A stretch of 64,000 bases of DNA from contig SVEF01000011.1 of NCBI GenBank assembly GCA_015057585.1, positions 49,847 to 113,846 on the forward strand, written 5' to 3'. Shown piece after piece: positions 34,477 to 44,547 of the stretch (positions are counted from its first letter, which is position 1; each line of letters starts with the position of its first letter). This DNA comes from Lachnospiraceae bacterium. Lineage in GTDB: Bacteria; Bacillota; Clostridia; Lachnospirales; Lachnospiraceae. The position numbers were made by a program, and so were the translations under genes. A model generated the notes under the pieces. That model made no database searches and was not told the origin of the DNA. It saw nothing but the letters and a program-made list of their open reading frames with translations.

Positions 34477-35382
34477 ATGAACAAAAAGAAAAAAGAACCG
34501 TTTTCTGTTGTTTGGCAGAGACATAAAAGCAAATACTTAATGATTCTTCCGTTTGGACTGTTATTTGTTCTGTTTACCGTCCTTCCGGTTGCTGCGGCAA
34601 TGCTGCTGAGTTTAACTTCTTTTAACATGGCAGAAATGCCAAAGTTTGTCGGATTGGAAAACTACATTAACTTGCTGGTACAGGATGATATTTTCCTGAT
34701 TGCGGTAAAGAACACATTTGTTCTGGCGCTGGTAACAGGACCGCTCAGTTATCTGATGTGTTTTATGCTTGCCTGGCTGATTAATGAATTGCCGCCGATT
34801 CCGAGAGCATTTTTAACGCTCGTGTTTTATGCACCGTCTCTTTCCGGTAATGCCTTTATGTTCTGGAAGTTGTTTTTCTCTTCCGACTCATACGGCTTTG
34901 CAAATGCATGGGGAATGAAGCTGGGGATCATCGATGAACCGGTCCTTTTCTTCTCGACAGCAGAAGCAATTTTACCAATTTTAATTATTGTTCAGTTATG
35001 GTTAAGCCTTGGTGTCAGCTTCCTGGCATTTATTGCGGGCTTGCAGACCGTAGATAAGTCGCTTTATGAAGCGGCGGCAGTCGAAGGCATTAAAAACCGT
35101 TGGCAGGAACTTTGGTACATCACCCTTCCGTCCATGAAGCCACAGCTCATGTTTGGTGCGGTAATGCAGATTACCAACTCCCTGTCCATCTCTTCCATTT
35201 CCACAGAACTTGCCGGATTCCCTTCGGTAGCTTACGCAGGTCATACGATTCTGATTCACTTACATGACTATGGTAATGTCCGTTACGAGATGGGTTATGC
35301 GTGTACCATCGCTGTAATACTGTTCTTTATCATGTTAATTTGTAACGTGCTTGTTCAGAAATTATTGCGTAAGATCGGTTAA
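34477..35382 (+). CDS. ABC sugar permease, MalF/UgpA type (pair 1)
   Basis: This 301-residue protein has six membrane segments and the EAA loop YEAAAVEGIKNRWQELWYI followed by TLPSMKPQLMF (about 203-235), which docks on the shared ABC ATPase. It lies 14 bp after the binding-protein gene with an AAGGAGG site and pairs with the next gene. No ATPase gene is present in the operon. Confidence 0.95.
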   Translation: MNKKKKEPFSVVWQRHKSKYLMILPFGLLFVLFTVLPVAAAMLLSLTSFNMAEMPKFVGLENYINLLVQDDIFLIAVKNTFVLALVTGPLSYLMCFMLAWLINELPPIPRAFLTLVFYAPSLSGNAFMFWKLFFSSDSYGFANAWGMKLGIIDEPVLFFSTAEAILPILIIVQLWLSLGVSFLAFIAGLQTVDKSLYEAAAVEGIKNRWQELWYITLPSMKPQLMFGAVMQITNSLSISSISTELAGFPSVAYAGHTILIHLHDYGNVRYEMGYACTIAVILFFIMLICNVLVQKLLRKIG

Positions 35383-35406
35383 TCAGGACGAAAGGAAGAA
35401 GAGAAG

Positions 35407-36297
35407 ATGATTAAAATATTCCGTGCCATACGGCACTATTTGAGAATGCGAAAAATCCGCAGACGCAACCGAAGTCTGGGTGTGGATATCGTGCTTACGA
35501 TATTCCTTGCGTTTTTTGGTTTATTCAGCTTATTCCCGCTTTGGATGATAATAATTAATGCATTCAAACCGATGAGTGAGGTATTTGTATTCCCACCAAG
35601 AATTTTTGTAGAAAACCCAACGATAAATAACTTTTTTGACCTGGGAGCCATTATCGAAGAATTCGACATTCCGTTTTCCAGATATGCATTTAATACGGTG
35701 TTTATTACGGCACTCGGTACATTCGGTACGGTACTTCTTGGTTCCATGGCGGCTTTTCCATTGGCAAAGTACGAATTCCCGGGTTCCAAGTTTATGTCCC
35801 AGTTAATTGTATACTCTCTTATGTTCAGTGGCTCGGTAACAGCAATTCCAAACTACTTTATCATGAGTGGTCTGGGCCTGATTGACACCCACTGGGCCAT
35901 TGTTCTTCCGGCAGTCGGAGGAACACTCGGTCTGTATCTGATGAAGAACTTCATGGTACAGATTCCGGATGAACTCTTAGAAGCGGCAAAAATTGACGGA
36001 GCCAACGAGATGCAGACGTTCTTCGGAACGGTTATGCCTCTTTGTAAACCGGCATGGATTACCGTAATTATTTTCTCCGTGCAGGGTCTTTGGGGCAACG
36101 GCGGCGGTGTTTTCATTTATTCCGAGGAATTAAAACCGCTCAGTTACGTACTTTCCCAGATTGTAGGCTCCGGTATTGCGAGAACCGGTGTATCTTCGGT
36201 TGTTTCGTTGATTATGATTATAGTACCGATTGCGGTATTCGTTATTTCCCAGAGTAACGTTATGGAAACCATGGCGTCCTCCGGTATGAAAGGTTAG
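35407..36297 (+). CDS. ABC sugar permease, MalG/UgpE type (pair 1)
   Basis: This 296-residue protein has six membrane segments; the EAA loop is LLEAAKIDGANEMQTFFGTV followed by MPLCKPAW. The basic N-terminus and a C-terminus of the form VMETMASSGMKG are typical of MalG-like subunits. It should form a heterodimeric channel with the preceding gene. Confidence 0.95.
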   Translation: MIKIFRAIRHYLRMRKIRRRNRSLGVDIVLTIFLAFFGLFSLFPLWMIIINAFKPMSEVFVFPPRIFVENPTINNFFDLGAIIEEFDIPFSRYAFNTVFITALGTFGTVLLGSMAAFPLAKYEFPGSKFMSQLIVYSLMFSGSVTAIPNYFIMSGLGLIDTHWAIVLPAVGGTLGLYLMKNFMVQIPDELLEAAKIDGANEMQTFFGTVMPLCKPAWITVIIFSVQGLWGNGGGVFIYSEELKPLSYVLSQIVGSGIARTGVSSVVSLIMIIVPIAVFVISQSNVMETMASSGMKG

Positions 36298-36307
36298 GAG
36301 GGGTAAT

Positions 36308-37801
36308 ATGAAAAAGCAGATGTTAAAACGTATTGCGGCTGCTGTATTGTGTTGCCTCGTAGTGTTTACTTCCGAAGCAGGAGTAAGTGCACATGCCGCA
36401 GACGGAAACAGTTATGTATATGATGGATATGTTTATGATTTCTGGGGAGAAGCACAGGAATGCCCTGCGGCATTTTCCCTCGGAGGAATCATCGACAGTG
36501 ATTCCCTGGCATATGGTTTTGGAAGCATTGATGATGTGTGCACCAGCGATGACGGAAGAATTTTCCTCGCAGATAAAACCAATGCCCGTGTTAACGTGTT
36601 TGATGAAAAAGGTGAATTCTTAAAGACCATCCAGACGGTATATGCAGGTGATAAGAAGATTGCCTTAAATGAAGACGGAACCCAGGTAAAACTGGCAGGT
36701 CCGACCGGAACGTATTATCATGACAAAAATGATGAACTTTACATCGCAGACAGTACAAATAAGATCGTGTACGTACTGGACGGACAGACCTATTATTTAA
36801 AGAGAATGATTGGTCAGCCGGATAATTTATCCGGTGTTACGGAGTATGTGCCGAGTAAAGTGACAGTAGATATGGCAGACCGTATCTATATCGTTGTACA
36901 GTCCAGTTATGAAGGTATTATTGAATTAAACGAAGACGGTTCATTCTCGCGTTATTTTGGTGTAAATGAACCTGGTGTTAACCTGATTGAGTTCTTCTGG
37001 AAGTCCATTGCAACGGATACCCAGAAGGAAAAGATGGGTAAGATTTATGCGCCGGCATTTACCAATGTGGTGACGGATTCGGAAGGCTTTGTCTATGCGG
37101 TTACCAATGACTCCGCGGCAGTAGACAGCGTGTTCCGGTTGAATTCCAAGGGTGAAAATGTACTCCGTGAAATGGGGGGGATACCGGTTATCGGCGATTT
37201 GACCAGCAGTGGAGTGACCAGTTCTTTCATTGACGTTGCCGTAACAGATTATGGTGTTTATGCTGTTTTGGATAACACAAAGGGCCGTATTTTCCTGTAC
37301 GACTACGACGGACAGGTGTTGAATGTTTTTGGTGGTTACGGAAAGACAAAAGGACAGTTTTCCAAGCCGACGTCCATTGCATGGAATGGCTATAACCTGG
37401 TGGTAACAGATACCGATTTGCGTTGTGCTTACATCTTAAATCCAACGGATTTTGGTCAGGTCATGTTAAGAGCCAGTGAAGAGTACTATAACGGTAACTG
37501 GGATGCAGCAACGGAATTGTTCCGTGAATGTATCCGCTGGAACAGTAACTATGAGGTAGCATATGTCGGTATCGGAAAGAATCATCTGATGAAGGATGAG
37601 TACGAGGATGCGATGTATTACTTTAAGTTGGGCAATGCAAGAACGTATTATTCCGATGCGTATAACGGCTACCGCGGAGAACAGATCCGCGACAACTTCT
37701 GGATTATTGCACTTTTATTTGTAGCAGGTATTTCAGCGCTTATTTTATCCGAAGTTCGATATCATAAAAAAGCAGGACAGAAGGGAGGAACGGACAGATG
37801 A
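36308..37801 (+). CDS. Secreted NHL-repeat protein with TPR-like region and C-terminal membrane anchor
   Basis: The 497-residue protein has a signal peptide (cleavage near AHAAD, about residue 31). Beta-propeller-type repeats follow (DVCTSDDGRIFLADKTNARV; HDKNDELYIADSTNKIVYVL; VVTDSEGFVYAVTN; GQFSKPTSIAWNGYNLVVTD). A TPR-like pair comes next (YNGNWDAATELFRECIRWNS; YEDAMYYFKLGNARTY), then a membrane helix (about 463-482) with a basic tail. It should stand on the outer face of the membrane. A role as a scaffold or sensor of the transporter is inferred from its position between permease pairs. Confidence 0.82.
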   Translation: MKKQMLKRIAAAVLCCLVVFTSEAGVSAHAADGNSYVYDGYVYDFWGEAQECPAAFSLGGIIDSDSLAYGFGSIDDVCTSDDGRIFLADKTNARVNVFDEKGEFLKTIQTVYAGDKKIALNEDGTQVKLAGPTGTYYHDKNDELYIADSTNKIVYVLDGQTYYLKRMIGQPDNLSGVTEYVPSKVTVDMADRIYIVVQSSYEGIIELNEDGSFSRYFGVNEPGVNLIEFFWKSIATDTQKEKMGKIYAPAFTNVVTDSEGFVYAVTNDSAAVDSVFRLNSKGENVLREMGGIPVIGDLTSSGVTSSFIDVAVTDYGVYAVLDNTKGRIFLYDYDGQVLNVFGGYGKTKGQFSKPTSIAWNGYNLVVTDTDLRCAYILNPTDFGQVMLRASEEYYNGNWDAATELFRECIRWNSNYEVAYVGIGKNHLMKDEYEDAMYYFKLGNARTYYSDAYNGYRGEQIRDNFWIIALLFVAGISALILSEVRYHKKAGQKGGTDR

Positions 37802-38421
37802 GTACATGGGAAAGAGTGAAGTATGTAAAGCACTGTTTGTTCCATCCGTTTGATGGGTTTTATGAGGCAAAGAACCGCGGCAAGGGAAGTATTCTGGCTG
37901 CAACGGTTCTGATTGCACTGTACTGTATTCTGGACTGTGTGGAAGTACAGTACACAGGCTTTATCATGAATTTAAACCAGATTTCCAGAATGAACAGCGT
38001 AACAATTTTTATTTCCGCATTGACGGTACTTTTGCTCGCTGTTATCAGTAACTGGACAATCACAACCCTGTTTGACGGAAAGGGGAAATTAAAAGACATT
38101 TATATGGTACTTGGTTATTCCCTGGCGCCGATGGTGGTGATTGATGCGTGTATTGTTCTTGCAAGTAATTTCGTAATAGAGGAAGAAGCAGTAATTTTAG
38201 TGGCCATCCGCTGGATGGGTATTGCATGGAGTGCGTTTTTAATTGTGACCGGTCTTTGTACCGTTCATGAGTTTAGTCTGGCTAAGACGCTGGTTACCAT
38301 TTTGGCGACGCTTGCTGCAGCACTGATTATTCTTTTCCTCCTGGTATTATTTATTTCACTTGTGGAACAGATGGTACAGTTTATTTACATCTTCAGTAAA
38401 GAATTTATGCGAAGAATTTAG
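37798..38421 (+). CDS. Yip1 family integral membrane protein
   Basis: This 207-residue protein has five hydrophobic segments (about 32-50, 74-92, 106-126, 130-157, 162-190). The phrases HPFDGFYEAKNRGKGSILAA near the start and KLKDIYMVLGYSLAPMVVID in the middle match the Yip1 pattern. It overlaps the NHL gene by 4 bp (ATGA), so the two are translationally coupled and probably act together. Role is unknown. Confidence 0.8.
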   Translation: MSTWERVKYVKHCLFHPFDGFYEAKNRGKGSILAATVLIALYCILDCVEVQYTGFIMNLNQISRMNSVTIFISALTVLLLAVISNWTITTLFDGKGKLKDIYMVLGYSLAPMVVIDACIVLASNFVIEEEAVILVAIRWMGIAWSAFLIVTGLCTVHEFSLAKTLVTILATLAAALIILFLLVLFISLVEQMVQFIYIFSKEFMRRI

Positions 38422-38445
38422 CGATAGGAAGGAGTAAATGGTTTT

Positions 38446-41061
38446 ATGAAAAAGATAGTAAAAATTTTGTTGGCCGTTGCGATTCCTGTTGCACTTGTAT
38501 TCCTGGTATTGTTCATTGTAAGAGTGACAAAGGTGGACGCGGTCCGCAGTCCGGAAACCAAGCATGCTTATCAGGTGATTCCGGGAGAGGAAATCGAAAT
38601 TGGCAAAAAAGATGTTAAGGTTGCGGAAACAGATGGGAAGATTCTGTATGTCAATCCGCAGGATTTAAACATTATTCTGGAGGATAAAGCGACCGGAATC
38701 CGTTTTGCAGCCGTGGATACAAAGGGAACTAATACGGAAAAATCACTGATTACCGTAAACTATATCGGTGAGGACAATTCTTTTGGTTCCTGGGATTCCT
38801 ATCAGTACTGTTTGCAGAACTATGACAGCGAATCCGAAGAGAAAGCATATCGTCTTTTTCAGCTGGAAAGCGGTGTCCGTATTGCAATGCATATCAGTGA
38901 AGGTGCGTCGACCAGATTCTATGAATACATGCCACAGAAGATGTCGGTGTCCAATTATAATGATGTGTTTATCGGGGGTCTGGACCGTCTGGTTGCAGAA
39001 GGCACCCTGACAGAAAAGGAAGCAGACCGATATAAGCAGTCTTTAAAACTGGCATATAAAAAGAGTAGGGAGACCGAATCCTACAATGTAAACTTTGTAG
39101 GCTCCCCGCCAAAGAGTGCCGTAACGCGACTGATTGCATTATCCCAGCTTGTCGGATATACAACAGAAATGCTGTTGCAGGATGCGGAGGATTTCGGATT
39201 TACGGTAGAGTTTACCGAGCCTGCCATCTTTGATATTGTTTTGGATATCATGTTAGAGGGTGATGAGCTGGTAGTAAATATGCCGGTAGAAGAAATTGTC
39301 AACGGAAATGATTTCTTCACACTGCAGAACGTGGAGCTTCTGACCAATTTCGGTCTGGTGCGCAGAGAGAACGTGGAAGAAGGCTACATGCTCATTCCGG
39401 ACGGCTCCGGTGCGCTGGTGCGATTGAATACGTTTGATGCGAAAGTGCCGGACTACGTGAGAGGCTTTTACAACAATGATTATTATACGGATTATTCCTA
39501 TAAACCGGAGTACGGACAGGAGCTTATGATGCCGGTGTTCGGTATGTATACGTTAACTGCTCCGGCAGAGGAAAACGGAGAGAAAACCGACTTCGTTCCG
39601 TACGGATTTATGGGTGTCGTAGAAAACGGTGCGGATACGGCTTATGTAGAAACCATACTTTCAGCAGACGGTTCTGCCAACACGGGCCGTGATTTCAATA
39701 AGATTTTCACAACCTACGACGTAACGCAGTATGAGTGGGTGCCGGTATTTGGTGAATACGCAGACAATACAAGTACCTTCCTGTCGTTTGCCCCAATGAC
39801 ACAGGAGGATTACACGGTACGTTATTTCTTCTTCACCGGAGAAGAGGTTTCTTACTATAACATGGCAAAGACCTATCAGAATTATCTGGTAGACGGAAAT
39901 CTTCCGGGAGTATATCAGTCCGGAGCACAGATTTTCCTCGAGACCATCGGAACACTTTCTCTGGAAGAGAGAATTCTTGGTATTCCGTATGATACGCTCT
40001 TTTCCATGACAACTTATAGCGAATTGGCAGCGATTCTGGACGATTTGGATGGACGTCACGCAAATATCTCCTATAAAGGCGTGTTTGACGGTGGTATGAA
40101 CCACAAGCTGATGAACGGCGGTAAATTGGTTTCTACGAACGGAAGCAGTGAAGAACTGGCTGCGCTGCTTGCAAAAGTGGAAGGTGCACAAGATTCCATT
40201 TTCTTAGAGACCGATTTCTTAAAGATTTATGACAAAGGTAACGGTTTTGTAAAGTGGCTGCATGGTCTGGAAGATTACACAAAATCGGTAGCAACAATTT
40301 ATGGCTATCGTGTGGAAGCGGGCAGATTTAAACAAAGAAGTAATATGTACAATCTTCTGGACCCGATGTACCTGGTAGATGCGGTAACTGATTTTAAGGC
40401 AGTTGCAGGAAATTATAATTATTACCTTAATGATTTGACCGAACAGTATTATGCGGATTACGGTAACGGTTACGTTTCTCCGTATGAAGCACAGAGATTG
40501 GTGGATGACGCAATTGCGACACTTGCCGAAGGCTCAAAGCTTGCACTGGATAATCCGAGAATGGATAAACTCACCGGTGGAACGATTGCCGTAGATGTAT
40601 CCAGAGAGAGCAGTGACCTTACGATGTTCTACACATCCATTCCGTTCCGCCAGCTGGTATTAAACGGAATTATGGAATATACCACAACTTCCGCAAATAA
40701 CAATTCCGATCCTGCAGAGTATTACCTGATGCAGGCTCTGGAAACAGGTGCACAGCCAAAATTTGTGATTTCTGCAAAGAATGTGGATGTACTAAAGGAC
40801 AGCAAATATTCCTACTATTTCTCCATTCAGTATGATTTGTTGAAGGACGAAATTAAGGAAGTGTATGATGCACTTAACGAAGGCATGGAAGTGATTGGAA
40901 CTGCCCAAATTGTAAATCATTCCATGTTAGCACAGGATGTATTCCTGACGGAATACGCAAACGGCACAAAGGTAGTAACGAACTATACCTTTGATGACGT
41001 GGATTACAACGGGACAACCGTAAAAGCAAACGATTATCTGATTCTGAAAGGAGGAAATTAA
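38446..41061 (+). CDS. DUF5696-like membrane-anchored protein, possibly glycoside-hydrolase-like
   Basis: The 871-residue protein has one N-terminal membrane helix (about 5-25) and a large extracellular part. Residues 50-330 look like a beta-sandwich (LYVNPQDLNIILEDKATGIR; YMLIPDGSGALVRLN). The centre, about 480-770, has the alternation expected for a TIM barrel (SYKGVFDGGMNHKLMNGG; SIFLETDFLKIY; LTMFYTSIPFRQLVLNGIM). The last 70 residues form a beta domain (VFLTEYANGTKVVTNYTFDD). I associate this with DUF5696. The resemblance to glycoside hydrolases is only at the level of layout; no catalytic pair is assigned. It lies 24 bp after the Yip1 gene. Confidence 0.72.
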   Translation: MKKIVKILLAVAIPVALVFLVLFIVRVTKVDAVRSPETKHAYQVIPGEEIEIGKKDVKVAETDGKILYVNPQDLNIILEDKATGIRFAAVDTKGTNTEKSLITVNYIGEDNSFGSWDSYQYCLQNYDSESEEKAYRLFQLESGVRIAMHISEGASTRFYEYMPQKMSVSNYNDVFIGGLDRLVAEGTLTEKEADRYKQSLKLAYKKSRETESYNVNFVGSPPKSAVTRLIALSQLVGYTTEMLLQDAEDFGFTVEFTEPAIFDIVLDIMLEGDELVVNMPVEEIVNGNDFFTLQNVELLTNFGLVRRENVEEGYMLIPDGSGALVRLNTFDAKVPDYVRGFYNNDYYTDYSYKPEYGQELMMPVFGMYTLTAPAEENGEKTDFVPYGFMGVVENGADTAYVETILSADGSANTGRDFNKIFTTYDVTQYEWVPVFGEYADNTSTFLSFAPMTQEDYTVRYFFFTGEEVSYYNMAKTYQNYLVDGNLPGVYQSGAQIFLETIGTLSLEERILGIPYDTLFSMTTYSELAAILDDLDGRHANISYKGVFDGGMNHKLMNGGKLVSTNGSSEELAALLAKVEGAQDSIFLETDFLKIYDKGNGFVKWLHGLEDYTKSVATIYGYRVEAGRFKQRSNMYNLLDPMYLVDAVTDFKAVAGNYNYYLNDLTEQYYADYGNGYVSPYEAQRLVDDAIATLAEGSKLALDNPRMDKLTGGTIAVDVSRESSDLTMFYTSIPFRQLVLNGIMEYTTTSANNNSDPAEYYLMQALETGAQPKFVISAKNVDVLKDSKYSYYFSIQYDLLKDEIKEVYDALNEGMEVIGTAQIVNHSMLAQDVFLTEYANGTKVVTNYTFDDVDYNGTTVKANDYLILKGGN

Positions 41062-41063
41062 GC

Positions 41064-41960
41064 ATGGCACGCCAAAAGATGAAATACAAAAACAAGCGTA
41101 AGCTCAATGGCTTTTTATATACTCTTCCTTGGATCATCGGATTCATTATGTTTTTTGCGGTACCGATTGTTAACACAATCATCTGGTCCTTCAGTAACGT
41201 CGGCGTAAAGGAAACCGGCGGTATGGAACTTTCGCCAAACGGCGTTATGAACTATATCAGTTTGTTTACAGAGCAGGTAACTACCGATAAACAGACATTT
41301 TTACAGTTGTTTACCGATGAAAACGTAAACCTGTTTATCAATGCTCCGATTATTATTATCTTCAGTCTGTTCCTTGCAATTTTAGCAAACATGAATTTCA
41401 AGGGCAGAGGTTTTGTGCGTGTCATTTTCTTTCTCCCGATTGTGCTCGGTCTGGATGTTATTACAGAGATGATTACGGTAACGACCGGAGGTGACCTGGT
41501 TGCCATGAGAGGTACCGGGATTTTTAGCCAGGGAATGGCGGCCAGACTTTTGATTCAATATACGAGTCTTGATTTGGATATTATCCTTACGGTTACCAGT
41601 TTCGTAGACAATATTTTTGATCTGATGTCACAGGCGGGTGTACAGGTACTGATTTACCTTGCCGGCCTGCAGTCCATCAGCCCTAGTTTATATGAAGTAG
41701 CAAAAATTGAAGGCGCAACTACCTATGAAACCTTCTGGAAGGTAACGCTTCCGATGATCGGAAACATTTCCGTTTTCGTTATCGTATATACCATCGTGGA
41801 CATTTTCCTGTCCTCGCCGATTGCGGAAGAGGTATATGCATTTGCGTTCCAAAAGAGTAAAATCGGTGTGGCATCGGCATTGTCGGTTGTTTACATGTTA
41901 AATGTGCTTCTGATTTTGCTTCTTGTATTGTTCATATCGAGAAAGGCGGTGAAATCCTAA
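41064..41960 (+). CDS. ABC sugar permease, MalF/UgpA type (pair 2)
   Basis: This 298-residue permease has six membrane segments and the EAA loop LYEVAKIEGATTYETFWKVT followed by LPMIGNISVF. An insert of about 40 residues between the first and second segments lengthens the external loop. It starts 2 bp after the DUF5696 stop and overlaps the next gene by 1 bp. It is clearly different from pair 1, so the operon has two distinct channels. Confidence 0.94.
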   Translation: MARQKMKYKNKRKLNGFLYTLPWIIGFIMFFAVPIVNTIIWSFSNVGVKETGGMELSPNGVMNYISLFTEQVTTDKQTFLQLFTDENVNLFINAPIIIIFSLFLAILANMNFKGRGFVRVIFFLPIVLGLDVITEMITVTTGGDLVAMRGTGIFSQGMAARLLIQYTSLDLDIILTVTSFVDNIFDLMSQAGVQVLIYLAGLQSISPSLYEVAKIEGATTYETFWKVTLPMIGNISVFVIVYTIVDIFLSSPIAEEVYAFAFQKSKIGVASALSVVYMLNVLLILLLVLFISRKAVKS

Positions 41961-42961
41961 TGGCGAAGAAATATAAACCGAAAAAAGCAAAAGAAGATAC
42001 ACCGCAGATGTTAAAAAGGAAAGCGAAAAAGCTGGTGATCGGAATTTTTCTCGGAGCATTGATTTCGGGACTTTGTTTCACCATGCTGTATCCGATTTTT
42101 AAATTGTTCCCAAATGTATTCAGTGAATTGACGGAACTCGGTAATCCGGATGTTATCTGGATTCCGATTGAGAGATCCTTACTCAGTTTTAAAGCGGCAT
42201 ACCGTTTTATCATGACTAAGGGTGCCATGACAATGGTTTATTCGCTGCTTTATGCAGTGGCAATTGTGTTTGTACAGGCGTTTGTCAGTGCCATGACCGG
42301 ATATGCACTTGCACGAATTGATTTTCCGGGTGCAAAGATTATTTTCATGTTGGTACTGTTTGCATTCTTAGTACCGCCGCAGGCGCTGTTACTGTCCCAG
42401 TACATTCACTTTAAGAACTTTGATATTTTAGGTATCATTTCTCTGTTAACCGGAGATACCATTGACCTGATTAACAAACCGGTTACACTGTTTTTACTTG
42501 CATTGCTTGGGTTTGGTGTAAATCAGAGTTTGTTTGTATTCATTTTCCGTCAGTTCTTTAAGAACACACCAAAGGAACTGGAAGAGGCAGCGTTAATTGA
42601 CGGCTGCGGTTTCCACAAGACTTACTTTAACATTATGCTTCCGAATGCAAAACCTGCGATTGCAACCGTTGCGGTTCTTGGTTTTGTATGGAACTATGGC
42701 GATACTTACTATACCGGATACTTCCATCCGGACGGACCGTATCTCGGTTCTATTTTGACGACAACCTTCCAGCCTGCAAATGAGTATTTCATTACGACGG
42801 CGATGAGAGAGTGGTATAATCTACCGGCGACAACGAGTTTCGTATTTGATGCCGTAAAACAGGCGGGTGCTTTGATTTATATGATTCCATTGTTAATCGT
42901 ATATTTCATTGCCCAGAAGTGGCTGGTAGAAAATATTGAAAATGCAGGTATTGTTGGTTAG
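41960..42961 (+). CDS. ABC sugar permease, MalG/UgpE type (pair 2)
   Basis: The 333-residue permease has a Lys-rich start (MAKKYKPKKAKEDTPQMLKR) and six membrane segments. Its EAA loop is LEEAALIDGCGFHKTYFNIM followed by LPNAKPAIAT. It is longer than usual by about 40 residues because of its N-terminus and an extended loop at about 50-80. It forms pair 2 with the preceding gene. Confidence 0.94.
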   Translation: MAKKYKPKKAKEDTPQMLKRKAKKLVIGIFLGALISGLCFTMLYPIFKLFPNVFSELTELGNPDVIWIPIERSLLSFKAAYRFIMTKGAMTMVYSLLYAVAIVFVQAFVSAMTGYALARIDFPGAKIIFMLVLFAFLVPPQALLLSQYIHFKNFDILGIISLLTGDTIDLINKPVTLFLLALLGFGVNQSLFVFIFRQFFKNTPKELEEAALIDGCGFHKTYFNIMLPNAKPAIATVAVLGFVWNYGDTYYTGYFHPDGPYLGSILTTTFQPANEYFITTAMREWYNLPATTSFVFDAVKQAGALIYMIPLLIVYFIAQKWLVENIENAGIVG

Positions 42962-42983
42962 TCGGATTAAAGGAGAGTTTTGT

Positions 42984-44531
42984 ATGAAGTTTAAGAAATA
43001 TGTATTTGGCGTTCTGGCAGGAGCACTTTTGGTGCTCTGTGCCTGCACCGGCCCCGGTCAGGAGGCGGATCCGACCGCAACACCAACACAGGAACCGACA
43101 CCTTCACCAACGCCGATTGTTTATTATTCAAAAATTAAAGTAGATGAAACAAAAACACACCAGACATGGGAAAGCTTTGGTGTAAGCGGATGCTGGTGGG
43201 CTCAGTACGTGGGAGGCTGGGATCAGCCGTACAAGAACCGCGAACTGGCAACCAGAGAAGAAATTGTCCAGTATCTGTATTCGATGGAAAACGGTATCGG
43301 ATTGACCTCGTACCGTTATAATCTTGGTGCAGGCTCCGTGGAAAAGGAAAACAGCGGTAACTTCTGGTATCCGGAACGAAGAGCGGAGTGTTTTGAAATT
43401 TCTGCAGGAAAGTATGACTTTGAAAATAAAGATGTCAATGCACAATGGATGTTAAATCGTATTGTGGAAGTGACGGAGGGAGAAGTGGATGTTGTTCTTT
43501 TCTCCAACAGTCCACTCTGTCGTCTGACAACGAACGGTAAAGCACAGATGACTTCCGGAGAAACAAATAATCTTCCGAAAGAAAATTACGATGATTTTGC
43601 AAAATATGTGCTGGATGTAGCAGAATATTTTGTTTCCCAGGGCATTCCGGTAACAGACCTTTCTCCGATTAATGAGCCGCAGTGGGAGTGGGCAGATGGT
43701 CAGGAAGGCTGTCACTATGAGCCGAAACAGTGCGCGGAACTGCTCCGTGTGTTTGTGGATGAACTGAATAGGAGACCAAATCTGGTGAATGCAGGAGTAA
43801 AGATTTCCGCAGTGGAAAGTGCCTACTGGGGAGGAGACGCACTGGAGTACTATAAGGCAATTATGGATGATGAGGTACTGGGGGATTACTTTAAGGTATT
43901 TGACTGTCATTCCTATGCGTCGAATCTGGCTGGTAAGCTGCATTTTAAGGAAGTAGCAGAGGCAAGATGGCCGGGGGTTGAGTTCCGTATGACCGAGTGG
44001 TGTGAGATGGTAAACGGTTCGGACTACACCATGGATTCCGCCTTTGTTATGGCGAATGTTATTATGCAGGATATTAAGGAGCTGGATGTAACAGCATGGC
44101 AGTACTGGGTAGGTGTTGCAAATGGCGGCTACCGTGATGGTTTAATTTATGTCAACACCTCTGCGAGAGCATGCCGTCCGGCAAAGCGCCTCTGGGCAAT
44201 GGGGAATTTCTCCAAGTTTATCCGTCCGGGTTATGTAAGAGTAGATACTTCTCATAAGTATAAGGATCTCTTAAATTTGGACACGGTAGCATTTACAGGG
44301 ACGAATAAGGATGGTCAGGATGAACTAGTCATCGTCATCATCAATAAAGAAAAAGAAGCAAAGACCATTCAGATGGGTCTTGAAGATTTTGGAAAGTACA
44401 CTTCCTACGAAGTATATACGACAAACGAAAGCCGCGACCTGGAAATGACAGCAGGTGGCGAATTTGAACAGTATACCCCAATGACAATTGAGGCAGAATC
44501 AATCGTTACAATCCGATTGATTAACAAATAA
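42984..44531 (+). CDS. Secreted GH30 glycoside hydrolase, endo-beta-1,6-galactanase-like
   Basis: This 515-residue lipoprotein (lipobox VLCAC, Cys near residue 19, then a Thr/Pro linker) carries a GH30 barrel. HQTWESFGVSGCWWAQYVGG opens the domain, NEP at residues 231-233 contains the acid/base Glu232, and Glu338 in RMTEWCEM is the candidate nucleophile. The last 80 residues are the GH30-type beta domain. The CWWAQ...W start and QEGCHYEP loop recall the GH30 subfamily acting on beta-1,6-galactan; this specificity is inferred. The ATG at 42984 with AAAGGAG is chosen over one at 42936 inside the permease gene. Its product would feed the transporters of the operon. Confidence 0.82.
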   Translation: MKFKKYVFGVLAGALLVLCACTGPGQEADPTATPTQEPTPSPTPIVYYSKIKVDETKTHQTWESFGVSGCWWAQYVGGWDQPYKNRELATREEIVQYLYSMENGIGLTSYRYNLGAGSVEKENSGNFWYPERRAECFEISAGKYDFENKDVNAQWMLNRIVEVTEGEVDVVLFSNSPLCRLTTNGKAQMTSGETNNLPKENYDDFAKYVLDVAEYFVSQGIPVTDLSPINEPQWEWADGQEGCHYEPKQCAELLRVFVDELNRRPNLVNAGVKISAVESAYWGGDALEYYKAIMDDEVLGDYFKVFDCHSYASNLAGKLHFKEVAEARWPGVEFRMTEWCEMVNGSDYTMDSAFVMANVIMQDIKELDVTAWQYWVGVANGGYRDGLIYVNTSARACRPAKRLWAMGNFSKFIRPGYVRVDTSHKYKDLLNLDTVAFTGTNKDGQDELVIVIINKEKEAKTIQMGLEDFGKYTSYEVYTTNESRDLEMTAGGEFEQYTPMTIEAESIVTIRLINK

Positions 44532-44547
44532 GAAAGAGGTGGAATAT

